NCBI GenBank assembly: GCA_964006375.1
Contig: OZ023265.1
Location: 153,281,047 to 153,345,046, forward strand
DNA from: Tillus elongatus
Taxonomy: Eukaryota; Arthropoda; Insecta; Coleoptera; Cleridae
Length of the DNA: 64,000 nucleotides
Reading direction: 5' to 3'
This document shows positions 51,501 through 64,000 of the stretch, piece by piece. Position numbers and translations under genes: made by a program. The first letter of the stretch is position 1. Each line of letters starts with the position of its first letter. The notes under the pieces are model-generated. The model was not told where the DNA came from and made no database searches. It saw only the letters and a program-made list of their open reading frames with translations.

Positions 51501-51620
51501 ACCTCCAAATCTTCAAGTCGAGAATTAACAAGTTGACTCTTTCCTCCTTGTCGACACCCACGGTACGATAGTATTTAGGCTGTCAGCCCACGTGGTGTGT
51601 TGTTGAAATATAAAAAAATG
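48541..51620 (+). mobile_element. LINE, endonuclease and reverse transcriptase type
   Basis: The longest retrotransposon in the window. A decayed apurinic-type endonuclease region (about 48760-49480) is followed by a linker (49444-49950), a long intact reverse transcriptase frame (49917-51332) and a C-terminal extension (to 51571), ending GTTGTTGAAATATAAAAAAA. The left boundary is uncertain. A 95-bp piece of the same family is at 11926-12020. GC content and codon use are clearly higher than the flanks, fitting a later arrival. Confidence 0.82.
48760..51571 (+). pseudogene. LINE ORF2-like polyprotein, frameshifted
   Basis: The endonuclease remnant spans several frames: NSVNDFLQANRPQLLF, then GDFSIHNNEWLGSSKTDPQG with AAEVFAVRNSLANMVQQPT (the GDF.HN and WL boxes). 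The reverse transcriptase frame has NTRKASGLDEISAIILKKCA, NYRPIYLLSVISKVMEKYIN, HRQYGFHQRRSTADLL, IVALDTSKAFDQVWH, GVSQGSALAPTLFLLHI and HSYADDSTLH, the catalytic YADD. The thumb contains LEYCSHIWG. After 51332 another frame gives RTSKLWNSLPAHVFPFPP. Frameshifts near 49920 and 51320 plus those in the endonuclease break it, but the polymerase core is nearly intact. The clade is probably within the Jockey superfamily. Confidence 0.85.
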
Positions 51621-52533
51621 ATCCTTTATATAAACTTAAGAGATGATTAGTTGATAATTCGGGGTGTATGTGTAGAAAAGCAGGCGACGCACAGCATATG
51701 ATTTTAGATGATTTTGGAAAATGAAGAATTTGCCGCAAAGATCAACAGTTTACCAGATATTGAAAAAACATTTTGCGCAACACAGGGTTATTAGCGATGA
51801 AAGACAATGCCCAGTTTCACAAAGCTCCATTTAATATTTAACAGCTTAAAATATTTGGTTGTCATGGCAAAAACCCGAATAGTAGTCTGTGATTGGTCGT
51901 CTCAAGCCTTGATTATCTAACCGGCCGTTAAATATTTAATCGAGCTTTGTGAAACTCGACACTTGGCATTTATAGTACCCTTCTCTGTAACATATATACC
52001 TTCGGTATATACGCTATAGCGTAATAAAGAATTATATAATCAACAAGAATTTGTACATAACAAACGCTGTTAAGATTAGATAACATTAAGAATCCTACTG
52101 CCTCTCTTAGTGTTTACCAAACCCAGTAGAGATCTTTTTGTGTGTCTGTTAAGTCGCCATGACCGACCCCATAACACAAAGATATGTGTCCCTTGTGTTA
52201 ATTCCTTAGAAATAAGTTAATAAACAAATTAATAAATACCATTCCAAAAACATTAACCACAATAATACGGAGAAAGTTTCAATTAATTTGGATGCGCATA
52301 ATGGAGATTTCTATAAAGGTGTAATGTATATTCAAACATAACAAAGTGATCGCAGTAATGTACGTTACACAAGCAAACTCCATATTGGACCTGGAACTAC
52401 CATTGAAAAAAAAAAAGGAAAAATGAGCAAATGGGTTGGAGCTACGGCCATCGATTGCCAAAAACAACAACAGCAACATAAACACAACAACAAGTCACTG
52501 TGCACTGACTTAACAGAATTGTATCAACCGGTA
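51621..52533. other. No gene; one MITE-like foldback
   Basis: Only the foldback at 51812-51958 is recognisable. A poly-A of 12 lies near 52407. Confidence 0.55.
51812..51958. mobile_element. MITE-like foldback of about 147 bp
   Basis: The left arm AGTTTCACAAAGCTCCATTT, AATATTTAAC is mirrored by GTTAAATATTTAATCGAGCT, TTGTGAAACT on the right (about 30 bp arms, few mismatches). It is short and non-coding, with an AT-rich centre, as in a miniature inverted-repeat transposon. Superfamily unknown. Confidence 0.7.
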
Positions 52534-53712
52534 ATAAATTAATAATAATAATAAATAATAATAACAGTTTATTGGACAATAATTACAATCAATCAGATTA
52601 CAAATAATGCGCAGTTAATAAAATAATCAAGAATCCAATAAACAAATCCTCCCACAAAAGTATTTTTATACTTGTGTTTGGGCTGACAGTACATGAATAT
52701 TACAAGAGCATAAACAAAACATTGCTGCATCATATCACAATACATACATACACATGCATACACAGCCGCACAGATCCATCCATACACACCCACACGCACG
52801 CACACACGCGCACACACATCTGCGCATACCTACCCATACTTTACAGACCTCTATCTTTCCTCACAGGCGCATGTCCACATGTACACCTATCTGCGCTTAG
52901 ACACCAGCACCTCCACATCGCAAATACGCACACGCGCTCTCTCACACACAAACACACACGCACACCTCTTTTCACCCACAGCGAAATGCTGTCTGTATAT
53001 TGAACTACTATCCAAGCAAGTGAAAACAGCAAACATTCTCCAACAAATGCAGTGGCAGGCCGTTGAACAATCACTGTTGGTCACTTTGTGTTGTACCAGT
53101 TTTTCAAATCCACCACTTGATATGCTTTCAATCTGGGCATTTCTCCAATCCAACTCGTCAATCTTTTAGCAAACGAAGCCCTTGACATATTTGTCCGTTT
53201 CAAGTGTCTGGGCACCTCGTTAAATATCTTGGGACCCAGATAAGCAAAACTGCGCTGGCCTATTGTCTTTGCACATTTGGGTACATATGCGCTTTCATCT
53301 TTACTTCTTGTTGCGTATTCGTGGTTTATGGGAGGCGGCAAATAAGAACATTTTGAGCAAAACACCAGCAAACATTTTACAAAGAGTTGTCGACAATAAA
53401 AAATCCCAGACTCCTTAAAAAGAAGATCTGTAGGATAGGTTATTTCCCTGTTAAAGATTACCTTTATCAGCCACTTCTTAACTATGTCTAGCATTGTGTA
53501 ATAGTTTTTCGTAACTCCACCCCAGGCTATTTTTCCGTATGCTAACAGGGGCTGAACTAATGCGTCATACATAATCAATAACTGTCGCCTGCTAACCAAA
53601 TCTCTAAAAAATTTAAATGTTTGTATTAGTGATCTGAGTTTTTTCTTCAGCGTTTCTGTATGTCTGTTCCACCTCAAACCAGAGTCTATCTCTATTCCCA
53701 AGTATTTCACCG
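52534..53712 (-). mobile_element. LINE 3-prime part (minus)
   Basis: C-terminal coding end (53081-53712) followed by a 3-prime region with CA/GT-rich stretches (52740-52830, 52940-52965), AATAAA (minus, near 52568) and a simple TTATTA-type tail at 52534-52562. It is cut at its 5-prime side where an HLE head begins (53727). Confidence 0.72.
53081..53712 (-). pseudogene. LINE reverse transcriptase C-terminus
   Basis: Reads KYLGIEIDSGLRWNRHTETL, KKKLRSLIQTFKFFRDLVSR, YDALVQPLLAYGKIAWGGVT and ATRSKDESAYVPKCAKTIGQ, then GPKIFNEVPRHLKRT, ending NWYNTK. This is the thumb and C-terminal region common to several LINE clades (YLG...D..L.W..H; LL.YG...WG; FNE.P). The polymerase active site lies upstream of the break. 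The remaining 209 codons have no stop, suggesting modest age. Confidence 0.77.
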
Positions 53713-53858
53713 AATCTGTCGCATTTATTAGTGAATTTTTATTTTAAAAAAATCACTAATAGAGAGGTATCGATGGTGAGACTTTGCAAAAAATTTTTCA
53801 AATGAGCGCGAATTAGGACCTCTAGAACCCATATGCGGGGTCAGTTTCAATTTTTATG

Positions 53859-53860
<2 letters not shown>

Positions 53861-53950
<90 letters not shown>
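53861..53950. repeat. (TA)n microsatellite
   Basis: First array of the head cluster, about 45 units. Confidence 0.97.
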
Positions 53951-53955
<5 letters not shown>

Positions 53956-54647
53956 TGATAACTCAAAAAATAATCAACCGATTTAAATGAAACTTGGCAA
54001 GTGCCTTTCTTTTATTAATGGCTTGGATGAGTTCGTTAGCCAGAAAAATCGGATAGAGAAAAAAAAATTTCTTCAAAAATAGCAAAGATGTTTTAATTAA
54101 ATTTACTACATATGTTGCCTTTGTAAAGGCCTTACTAGACACCAAAATTCAACTTTCTAAGTTTATAGAAAATTGAGTTATTCACATTTTAAATTTTCTT
54201 TCAAAAAAATTTTTTTTCTCCGAAAATTAGAAAGCTGTTTTAATGAAATTGGGTGGATATTTTGTTTATATTTGGTTACCTGCGACTTTGACCCTTAAAA
54301 GCTTTATCTATGGCTAAAAACCTTTACATGTACTATTTTAAGATTTCTCACATTGTAAACTGACGTCCAAACTGCGACACATTACATAGAGCAACACTTA
54401 TAAGACGTAACACAATGTTTTTATATGTTGTGTATTGTGTGTTGCCTAAGATATCATACTAAGTTCAGCAGGTCCCGTTCCAACACTATAGGATTAAAAA
54501 TGCACTGCCAAAAAAAAAACAAAAACAAATTGCTTATCCTTTAACTGAAATATTAGTGAGTTTTTATTTAAAAAAATTCAGTAACAGAGAGGCACCGATG
54601 GTGAGACTTTGCATAATTTTTTTTCAAATGAGCGCGAATTAGGACCC

Positions 54648-54648
<1 letters not shown>

Positions 54649-54729
<81 letters not shown>
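54649..54729. repeat. (TA)n microsatellite
   Basis: Second array; follows a head cut at AGGACCCG and leads straight into the next head. Confidence 0.97.
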
Positions 54730-54733
<4 letters not shown>

Positions 54734-54863
54734 ACATATTAGTGAATTTTTATTTTAAAAAAATCACTAATAGAGAGGTATCGATGGTGAGACTTTGCAA
54801 AAAAATTTTCAAATGAGCGCGAATGAGGACCCCTAGAACCCATATCCGGGGTCAGTTTCAATT

Positions 54864-54865
<2 letters not shown>

Positions 54866-54926
<61 letters not shown>
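54866..54926. repeat. (TA)n microsatellite
   Basis: Third array, about 30 units; equivalent to 53861-53950 in the duplicated unit but shorter. Confidence 0.97.
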
Positions 54927-54931
<5 letters not shown>

Positions 54932-55621
54932 TGATAACTAAAAAAATAATTAACCGATTTAAATAAAACTTGGCAAGTGCCCTTCTTTTATTAATGGCTT
55001 GGATGAGTTCGTTAGCCAGGAAAATCGGACGGGGTTTTCCGGGAAAATTTTAAAATTTCTTTAACAAAAAAAAGTTTTTCTCTGAAAATAACAAAGCTGT
55101 TTTAATGAAATTTACTACATATGTTTCCTTTGGAAAGGCCTTACTTTCTAAGTTTATAGAAAATTGAGTTATTCACATTTAAAATTTTATTTCTCCGAAA
55201 GTTACAAAGCTATTTTAATGAAATTGGGTGGATATCTTGTTTATATTTGGTTACTTGCGACTTTGACCCTTAAAAGCTTTATCTATGGCTAAAAACCTTT
55301 ACATGTACTATTTTAAGATTTCTCACATTGTAAACTGACGTCCAAACTGCGACACATTACATAGAGCAACACTTATAAGACGTAACACAATGTTTTTATA
55401 TGTTGTGTATTGTGTGTTGCCTAAGATATCATACTAAGTTCAGCAGGTCCCGTTCCAACACTATAGGATTGAAAATGCATTACCAAAAAAAAAACAAAAA
55501 CAAATTGCTTATCCTTTAACTGAAATATTAGTGAGTTTTTATTTTAAAAAATTCAGTAATAGAAAGGTATCGATGGTGAGACTTTGCACATTTTTTTTCA
55601 AATGATCGCGAATTAGGACCC

Positions 55622-55622
<1 letters not shown>

Positions 55623-55697
<75 letters not shown>
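55623..55697. repeat. (TA)n microsatellite
   Basis: Fourth array; equivalent to 54649-54729 but joined to a body, not to a head. Confidence 0.97.
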
Positions 55698-55700
<3 letters not shown>

Positions 55701-56128
55701 ATAAAAAATTAATTAACCGATTTTGATGAAACTCGGCAAGTGCCTTTCTTTTATTAATCGCTTGGATGAGTTCGTTAGCCAGGAAAATAGGAACGACTTT
55801 TCCGGAAAAAAAATTTTCCCCGAAGATTACAAAGCTGTTTTAATGAAATATAAGGGTATGTTGCCCTGAGAGAGACCTTACTACGTATTAAAATTCAACT
55901 TTCTAAGTTTTTAAAAAATTGAGTTATTCAAATTTTGATTTTCCTTTCGGAAAATTTTTTGTTCCAAAAATTACAAAGGTATTTTAATGAAATTTGGTGG
56001 ATATGTTGCCTTAGCAAAGACCTTACTACATACCAAAACTAAACTTTCTAAGTTTATAGAAAAATGAGTTATTCAAAATTGAAGCATTTAATAAAAATTC
56101 ACTACCACTTGCTGCGTCCCGAACTTTT

Positions 56129-57325
56129 TTCTATAACCTGGTGTTGTGTTTCCACTACTATCCCATCATAATTTGGTCCGTATTTTTCAAAGTGCTTGAA
56201 AAACATAATAAGCAAAATTATCCGGTATTACACCATCGGTAGTTTAGGTATGTAAATAAAACAACTTTGCTCATGCAGTTAGTTTAGTGACAGCTACTGA
56301 CGAAGACAACTTTGTTGCCGAAATACGTATCTAGCGCATATCCCTTTGCCAATATTTTGTGGTTTTTGTGGTGATCTTACTTTTTGTTTTAAGACGTAAT
56401 AAATAAGTGGTTTAACAATTTATAAATTGTAGAAAAATTTAACATGTACGGTTGTCTTATTGAATTGTTACGTCTGGGAAAAACGTAGCTGTTGTACTCA
56501 GCACCTATGTTCTTTTCAAACTCAATTTGCCAAAAAGCGACAAGCTAAAGCTCTCCGACAAAGACTTATGTTCGTGAGTACAAGAAGCGAAATAACTACA
56601 TTATAAATACTCATAAATTATCCAGATCGGCGAACAGAGAGTAAGTAGGAAACGAGATGGGAAGAGTTATTTCAGCTTTTTAAGTTTGCTAGCACGCCAT
56701 AATGGAAAAGAGGCGCGAATGTAAGAGACATTTGCGTTATGTATACTGATGATTGAGGCCGACAAGTAGCTGTATGCATACTAAACCGGAGTCAGGCTCT
56801 AGACGAGACCCGGAATGACTTTCCGAACCGTGAGCGGTATTAGTTATACAAGGAGACAGCAAACATTCATCTCAGATGGTCTCTTTTTTATGTGCCTGAT
56901 GGGTTCTGTCTCCACCTTCATTATCTGTGATCATCATCGGAAAACGATGCCATGCGATGGATCTGTATGAAATGAACCCTTATGGTAATACCTACTATTA
57001 TAGAGTTTAGAGCAATAAAACTAGTTGACTGATTTTATGTTTCTTTAGTTTTCTTTGATATATTTTTTTACAAAAAATAAGGTAACACCATGTTCATTAT
57101 TATACACAAATATAATCAGTGATGAGTGCGGAATCAACATCATGTTGACTACTTGATACCTTGGGTGTATATAATGGCAACTGTCTCCATGTCTATTCTT
57201 ATGTAGAGACTGTGGACAATGTAGAAAAAGTAGACGATGTAGATACATTTTGAAATTTATTTAGTCCCATTAAATTCAAATACCTTTCAAGTGTATTGTT
57301 AACTAACAATAAAATAAAAAATCTT
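56129..57325. other. No gene; one hammerhead-like motif
   Basis: Apart from the motif at 56293-56335 nothing is recognisable. Confidence 0.55.
56293..56335 (+). ncRNA. Hammerhead-ribozyme-like motif (C)
   Basis: Plus strand: GCTA, CTGACGA (CUGANGA core), one extra A, stem II GACAAC-TTT-GTTGCC with one mismatch, GAAAT, ACGT, ATC, TAGC. Stem I is GCTA/TAGC; stem III is two pairs with a 4-nt loop. Layout is identical to the PLE motif with different bases in every stem. Confidence 0.5.

Positions 57326-60128
<2,803 letters not shown>

Positions 60129-60208
<80 letters not shown>
60129..60208. repeat. (TA)n microsatellite
   Basis: About 40 units, about 30 bp from the PLE 3-prime end. Confidence 0.97.
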
Positions 60209-60210
<2 letters not shown>

Positions 60211-60293
60211 TTAGGAATATTGCACTACACTGTAATCACTTTTAAATATACACTTTATTTGTTTGCTGTACGTTTGTGATTTCTTATTGGTTT

Positions 60294-60338
60294 GCGTGGA
60301 CTGCAGTTTCGAACCGTCCCGGTTCATCATCAGCACGC
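60294..60338 (-). ncRNA. Hammerhead-ribozyme-like motif (A3) in a PLE
   Basis: The best copy. Minus strand: GCGTG, CTGATGA, one extra T, stem II GAACCG-GGA-CGGTTC, GAAAC, TGCA, GTC, CACGC. All core residues and the GTC triplet are kept; stem I has five pairs, stem II six. Position in the PLE 3-prime region agrees with known PLE hammerheads. Confidence 0.65.
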
Positions 60339-60609
60339 TACTGGCTGCTATCGCTCCTGTCTGGTCTACGTCGGAGATTGTAGGTGGCGCATGCGCCGTG
60401 AGCTTCTATTGGTCGGTTTCCTGTTCTCTAATTGGTTGTGCCTTCGGACTGTGTCGTGTGTATCGGTCTCCTGTCTTGATCACTGTGGTTTAATAATTTG
60501 TCTATTTGTATGGCCTTTATTAAGTTTTGTTTAAATGTTTGTACTTGGATTTGTTCTGGCATTAATTGTTTCTATTGTTTGTTTGTTGAATGTAGTATTG
60601 TTCCCAGAT

Positions 60610-61380
60610 TTACATTTTTTTGTGGTCTTTAACATGTTTCATTAGTTTTAATTGGGTGATGTCTGGTTTTTGGTGTTTTGTGTCGTGAATGTGTGTAGCT
60701 ACGTTTGATTTGTAGCTAGGTATGTGGATTTTATCCAATGCTGTTATATGTTCTTTGAATCTTGTTTCTATTGATTTCTTTGTCATTCCTATATATTTTT
60801 TATTGCATGTGTTACATTCTATTTGATATATTCCGTTTAATTCATGTGGGTTGTGTTTTTGTTTCTTATTTATTTTGTTTATTATTTTGTTATTGGTTTT
60901 GTAGCTCATTTTTAAGTCATATTGTTTGAGTGTTTGTGTTATTTTTTTGATGTGGTGGTTATAAGTGAATGTTGTGTATTTTGTGTTTGTTTCTGGTGTT
61001 TTGTTTTCGGTTTTGTTGATTTGTTTGTTTTTGATTTGTTTTACTAGCTTTTCTATTGTTTTTTTGTTGTATCCATTTCTTTCTGCTATTTGTATTATGA
61101 TGTTGTACTCCTTTTCTCGTTCGTCGTTATGAAGTGGTATATTTAGCATTCTGTTTATTAAGTATCTGTATGCGGCCATTTTGTGTGTATGTGGGTGTAG
61201 TGAGTGTTTAGTTATAGTGATGTCTGTTTGTGTGGGTTTTCTGTATATTTTGTATTCAATCTGGTTTTCTTTTCTGATTAGTGTTAAGTCTAGGAAGTTT
61301 ATGGTGTTGTTTGATTCTTTTTCTATTGTAAATTTTATGTTTCTGTTAATTTGGTTTATTTTTTCGAGGATATTGTCTAT
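60610..61380 (-). pseudogene. PLE reverse transcriptase end and GIY-YIG endonuclease
   Basis: From [20 protein letters not shown] the frame is open: [20 protein letters not shown] and IYRKPTQTD (end of the PLE reverse transcriptase), [20 protein letters not shown], a Lys/Asn-rich linker, then [20 protein letters not shown], the GIY-YIG signature with its Cys pair, [12 protein letters not shown] (conserved Arg) and [13 protein letters not shown]. The ending DHKKM differs from the sister's DHKKWKSGN because a T run gained one base, a frameshift in the last 20 codons. The polymerase core is lost upstream, and the TA array is read through as Tyr-Ile. The domain itself looks well preserved. Confidence 0.88.
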
Positions 61381-61383
61381 GTT

Positions 61384-61668
<285 letters not shown>

Positions 61669-61984
61669 AATACGAAGTTTAGGTATTCCCTCACTCTATA
61701 GGCGTGTATCTTAAGAAACGCTAACATTTGTCTTCCGGTTTTTAATTCACAACCATTTTAGGTGTACCTTGTAGAGTCCTTCAGAGAAGGTTTTGTTCAG
61801 GATTTTCTGAATTTGGTCCAGATGGCATTTAGCAAAAAATTGACCAGTCGTCAAGCAGTGGTCTTATGTAGGATATTATTAATGAAACGTTTATATCTTA
61901 TTCAGGTTTTTATTAGACACTTTTCTCATGATGTTAAGCCTTCTTTGTGTTTTGCAAATGAGATGGTTTACATTATATAATTAA
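61669..61984. other. No gene recognised
   Basis: A 72-codon frame at 61762-61980 has no identifiable family. Confidence 0.5.
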
Positions 61985-62032
61985 AACATTCAATGAAAGG
62001 ATTCTCTCCAGAAAACAATATTTATTAAATTT

Positions 62033-62073
62033 CCCAACGCGTTTCCACCCACCAAGTGCCCATCTTCAGGGGA
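62033..62073 (-). ncRNA. Hammerhead-ribozyme-like motif (D1)
   Basis: Minus strand: CCC, CTGAAGA, T, GGGCACTTGGTGGGTG, GAAAC, GCGTT, GGG. The core and stem I (CCC/GGG) are present; stem II pairing is poor in this copy. Confidence 0.35.
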
Positions 62074-62467
62074 TAAATTTTTCAATTCTCGAAAATTAAA
62101 GTTGAAACTATATAAATGGTTAACGAGGCTGAAACCTCATGTACTGCGCCAGAGATCCAACAACACTACATCTAAGTTTGCCAGAAATATGTTTTCAAAT
62201 AAAACCTAATGAATATGAACGACGATTTAATTAAATAGCAGAAAAAAATGTCAGCCATTATACAAACTTGAACAGGCTTGTTCAAATTTGCATAATGTCT
62301 GATCTTTTTTTCTGGTATTTAATTAAATCATTAGGTTCTGTTTGAAAATATATTTCTGGTAAATTCAGATGTAGAGTTGTTAGACCTCTGGTGCAGTAGA
62401 TGAGATTTTAGCCTTATTATCCTTTTGTATACTTTCAACTTTAATTTTCAAGAATTTAAAAATGTAT

Positions 62468-62506
62468 CCCCTGAAGATGGCCAGTTAGGGGCCGAAACGT
62501 GGTGGG
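62468..62506 (+). ncRNA. Hammerhead-ribozyme-like motif (D2)
   Basis: Plus strand: CCC, CTGAAGA, T, stem II GGCC-AGTTAGG-GGCC, GAAAC, GTGGT, GGG. Stem II is a clean four-pair stem and stem I is CCC/GGG. Stem III is minimal. Confidence 0.4.
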
Positions 62507-62560
62507 AAATTTAATAAATTTTGTTGTCTGGAGAGAAGCTTTTCATTTCATTAATTATGT

Positions 62561-62744
62561 TTATCCCAGATTGTGTGACGTTTAGGAATGAGTGCATTAC
62601 ATAAATCTACACAACTTTTCTATCCAGCACCGCAACTAAAAAACAAACGTCATTGCATGTTGTTCGTTTCCCAGCTGGCGGTTCGATGGAAGATCTTCTC
62701 TTTTCCTAGTAAAAACACACGCTTGGGTTTTGGTAATGGCAGTA
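62561..62744. other. No gene recognised
   Basis: Short stretch; begins before repeat family C. Nothing assignable. Confidence 0.5.
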
Positions 62745-62900
62745 GCGGCTCGTGCCTTAATGCAAGAAAAAAAAAAGAAAGGCACTCCTCTTTTTTGCCC
62801 GAAAATGTATTATAAAAAAACCTACTTACTAAACTTAATAATTATTAACTACTTACCAAGTTTTCCTATAGGTAAAAAGTCCTTTCCTTTGATAATTACT
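62745..62900 (-). repeat. Repeat family C, uninterrupted copy
   Basis: The reverse complement matches 35540-35624 and then 36285-36350 without the HLE in between: ATAATACATTTTCGGGC, then a TTTCTTTTTTTTTTCTTGC run, then ATTAAGGCACGAGCCGC. It therefore shows the site before HLE insertion. Confidence 0.78.
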
Positions 62901-63624
<724 letters not shown>

Positions 63625-64000
63625 CTGGAGCGATGTGGGCAAGGTCAAATATTCTATTCGCACAACATCAAAGGGCCGCCCTACAAGATTCAGTGCTGGG
63701 TCTTATTATGCTGTGCGGCAAGTGTGTAATTTTAAATCGCACGACGGGATTGCTTATTCGGTCGTTTTTGACGAAGATAGTCGATCATTTCGTATTGAAG
63801 TTTCCCATTTAGGTAGAGCGCCGAAGAATACACACCGACGAAGGACTGTGTATATGGATGTATATAACGTCGGCAACCATTAACACACTATACTTCTTCT
63901 GATTCTGTATTAATGGCTGCCGACTCTGCTATCCTCGATATACTAATTTTGTTTGTGTAGAATGCAGGAGGTAAAAAAATAAAAATTTATCAAAATATAG
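63625..64000 (-). repeat. Dispersed repeat family D, second copy
   Basis: The reverse complement matches 34755-35080. On the plus strand it carries an open frame 63635-63883 (VKYSIRTTSKGRPTRFSAGS, then YYAVRQVCNFKSHDG and FRIEVSHLGRAPKN, ending VYNVGNH). The sister copy has lost the frame by indels, so coding function is doubtful. The repeat runs to the window edge. Confidence 0.7.

Larger units (their letters stand above)
53727..55697. repeat. Tandem duplication of about 1 kb in the HLE array
   Basis: The unit from 53727 repeats from 54738 (offset 1011 bp; 975 bp at the inner heads 54552 and 55527 because of indels). Both units contain GGTTACTTGCGACTTTGACC-type sequence, CATTGTAAACTGACGTCCAA and CATACTAAGTTCAGCAGGTC, nearly identical. 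Confidence 0.9.
53727..56128 (+). mobile_element. HLE array: four heads, one tail
   Basis: Heads with the TTAGTGA hairpin begin at 53727, 54552, 54738 and 55527, each followed by a TA array (53861-53950, 54649-54729, 54866-54926, 55623-55697). Bodies follow the first, third and fourth (GATTTAAATGAAACTTGGCA; GGATGAGTTCGTTAGCCAG). Only one tail is present, at 56092-56124 (AAAATTCACTACC, CTTGCTGCGTCCCG, with the ATAACGCA part lost). Non-coding. Confidence 0.75.
61985..62560. repeat. Foldback of about 575 bp with hammerhead-like arms
   Basis: The left arm (TCTCTCCAGAAAACAATATT, TATTAAATTTCCCA, AATTAAAGTTGAAACTATA, CATCTAAGTTTGCCAGAAAT) is mirrored on the right (ATTTCTGGTAAATTCAGATG, TTTCAACTTTAATTTTC, TGGGAAATTTAATAAATTTT, CTGGAGAG). 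The centre is near 62270 (TTGAACAGGCTTGTTCAA). Arms are roughly 85% alike by eye. Confidence 0.85.

Noticed and set aside
52674..53003. His/Thr-rich frame on the plus strand
   Set aside because: It reads through the CA-rich 3-prime region of a minus-strand LINE.

Overview
This window looks like repeat-packed, AT-rich intergenic DNA from an animal with a large genome, most likely an insect. I see no bacterial signatures (operons, ribosome binding sites, rRNA) and no convincing host gene. Every recognisable coding stretch is a decayed transposon gene: Tc1/mariner-type transposases with a DUF4817-like N-terminus, a pogo/Tigger transposase, four non-LTR retrotransposon (LINE) remnants and two Penelope-like elements (PLEs) with a GIY-YIG endonuclease. 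The insect assignment is inference from this family mix; no species is claimed.

Two things dominate. First, there are 25 long (TA)n arrays of about 50-165 bp. Most lie inside one short dispersed repeat, here called HLE (Helentron-like element). An HLE has a 'head' with a small hairpin ending in TTCACTA, the (TA)n, a body (typical words GATAACTCAAAAAATAAT and GAGTTCGTTAGCCAGGAAAA), and a 'tail' with TTCACTA followed by the hairpin ACGCA-5nt-TGCGT. Inverted subterminal repeats plus a terminal 3-prime hairpin resemble non-autonomous Helentrons, but no Rep/helicase gene is present. Second, Tc1/mariner-type elements have landed inside these (TA)n arrays: 5018-6998, 14038-16463 and 37896-39129 each split an HLE exactly at its TA array.

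Layout: 1-4892, HLE fragments and unrecognised DNA. 4893-7745, HLE split by a mariner-type element. 7917-8296 and 12451-12802, a tRNA-derived SINE (minus). 9745-10792, remnant of a LINE with a restriction-like endonuclease. 13855-16660, HLE split by a long-TIR element. 17806-22263, unrecognised DNA with a 5S-like fragment. 22264-26876, a long-TIR element abutting a pogo element with a C-terminal zinc finger. 28083-32790, HLE composites and tandem arrays. 33254-34165, two PLE 3-prime ends back to back. 34755-36350, repeat family D, a second tRNA-derived SINE with a perfect 12-bp target duplication, and a complete HLE. 37007-41573, HLEs with nested mariner-type elements. 43154-46495, mariner-type element, (TA)n and LINE. 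48541-51620, the longest LINE (endonuclease and reverse transcriptase, frameshifted). 52534-56128, LINE 3-prime part then an HLE head array. 57326-59380, composite HLE in reverse. 60236-61385, the longest PLE. 61985-62560, a foldback. 62745-64000, copies of families C and D.

The most interesting signal is a recurring hammerhead-ribozyme-like motif in five unrelated repeats: PLE 3-prime ends; foldbacks at 13260-13440 and 42004-42200; 56293-56335; the foldback at 61985-62560; and 33132-33173. Each has CUGANGA, one extra nucleotide, a stem II of about 4-6 bp, GAAA, a very short stem III and a closing stem I. The single extra nucleotide before stem II is not canonical but recurs in all five. These calls come from reading the bases by eye; no database search or folding program was run.
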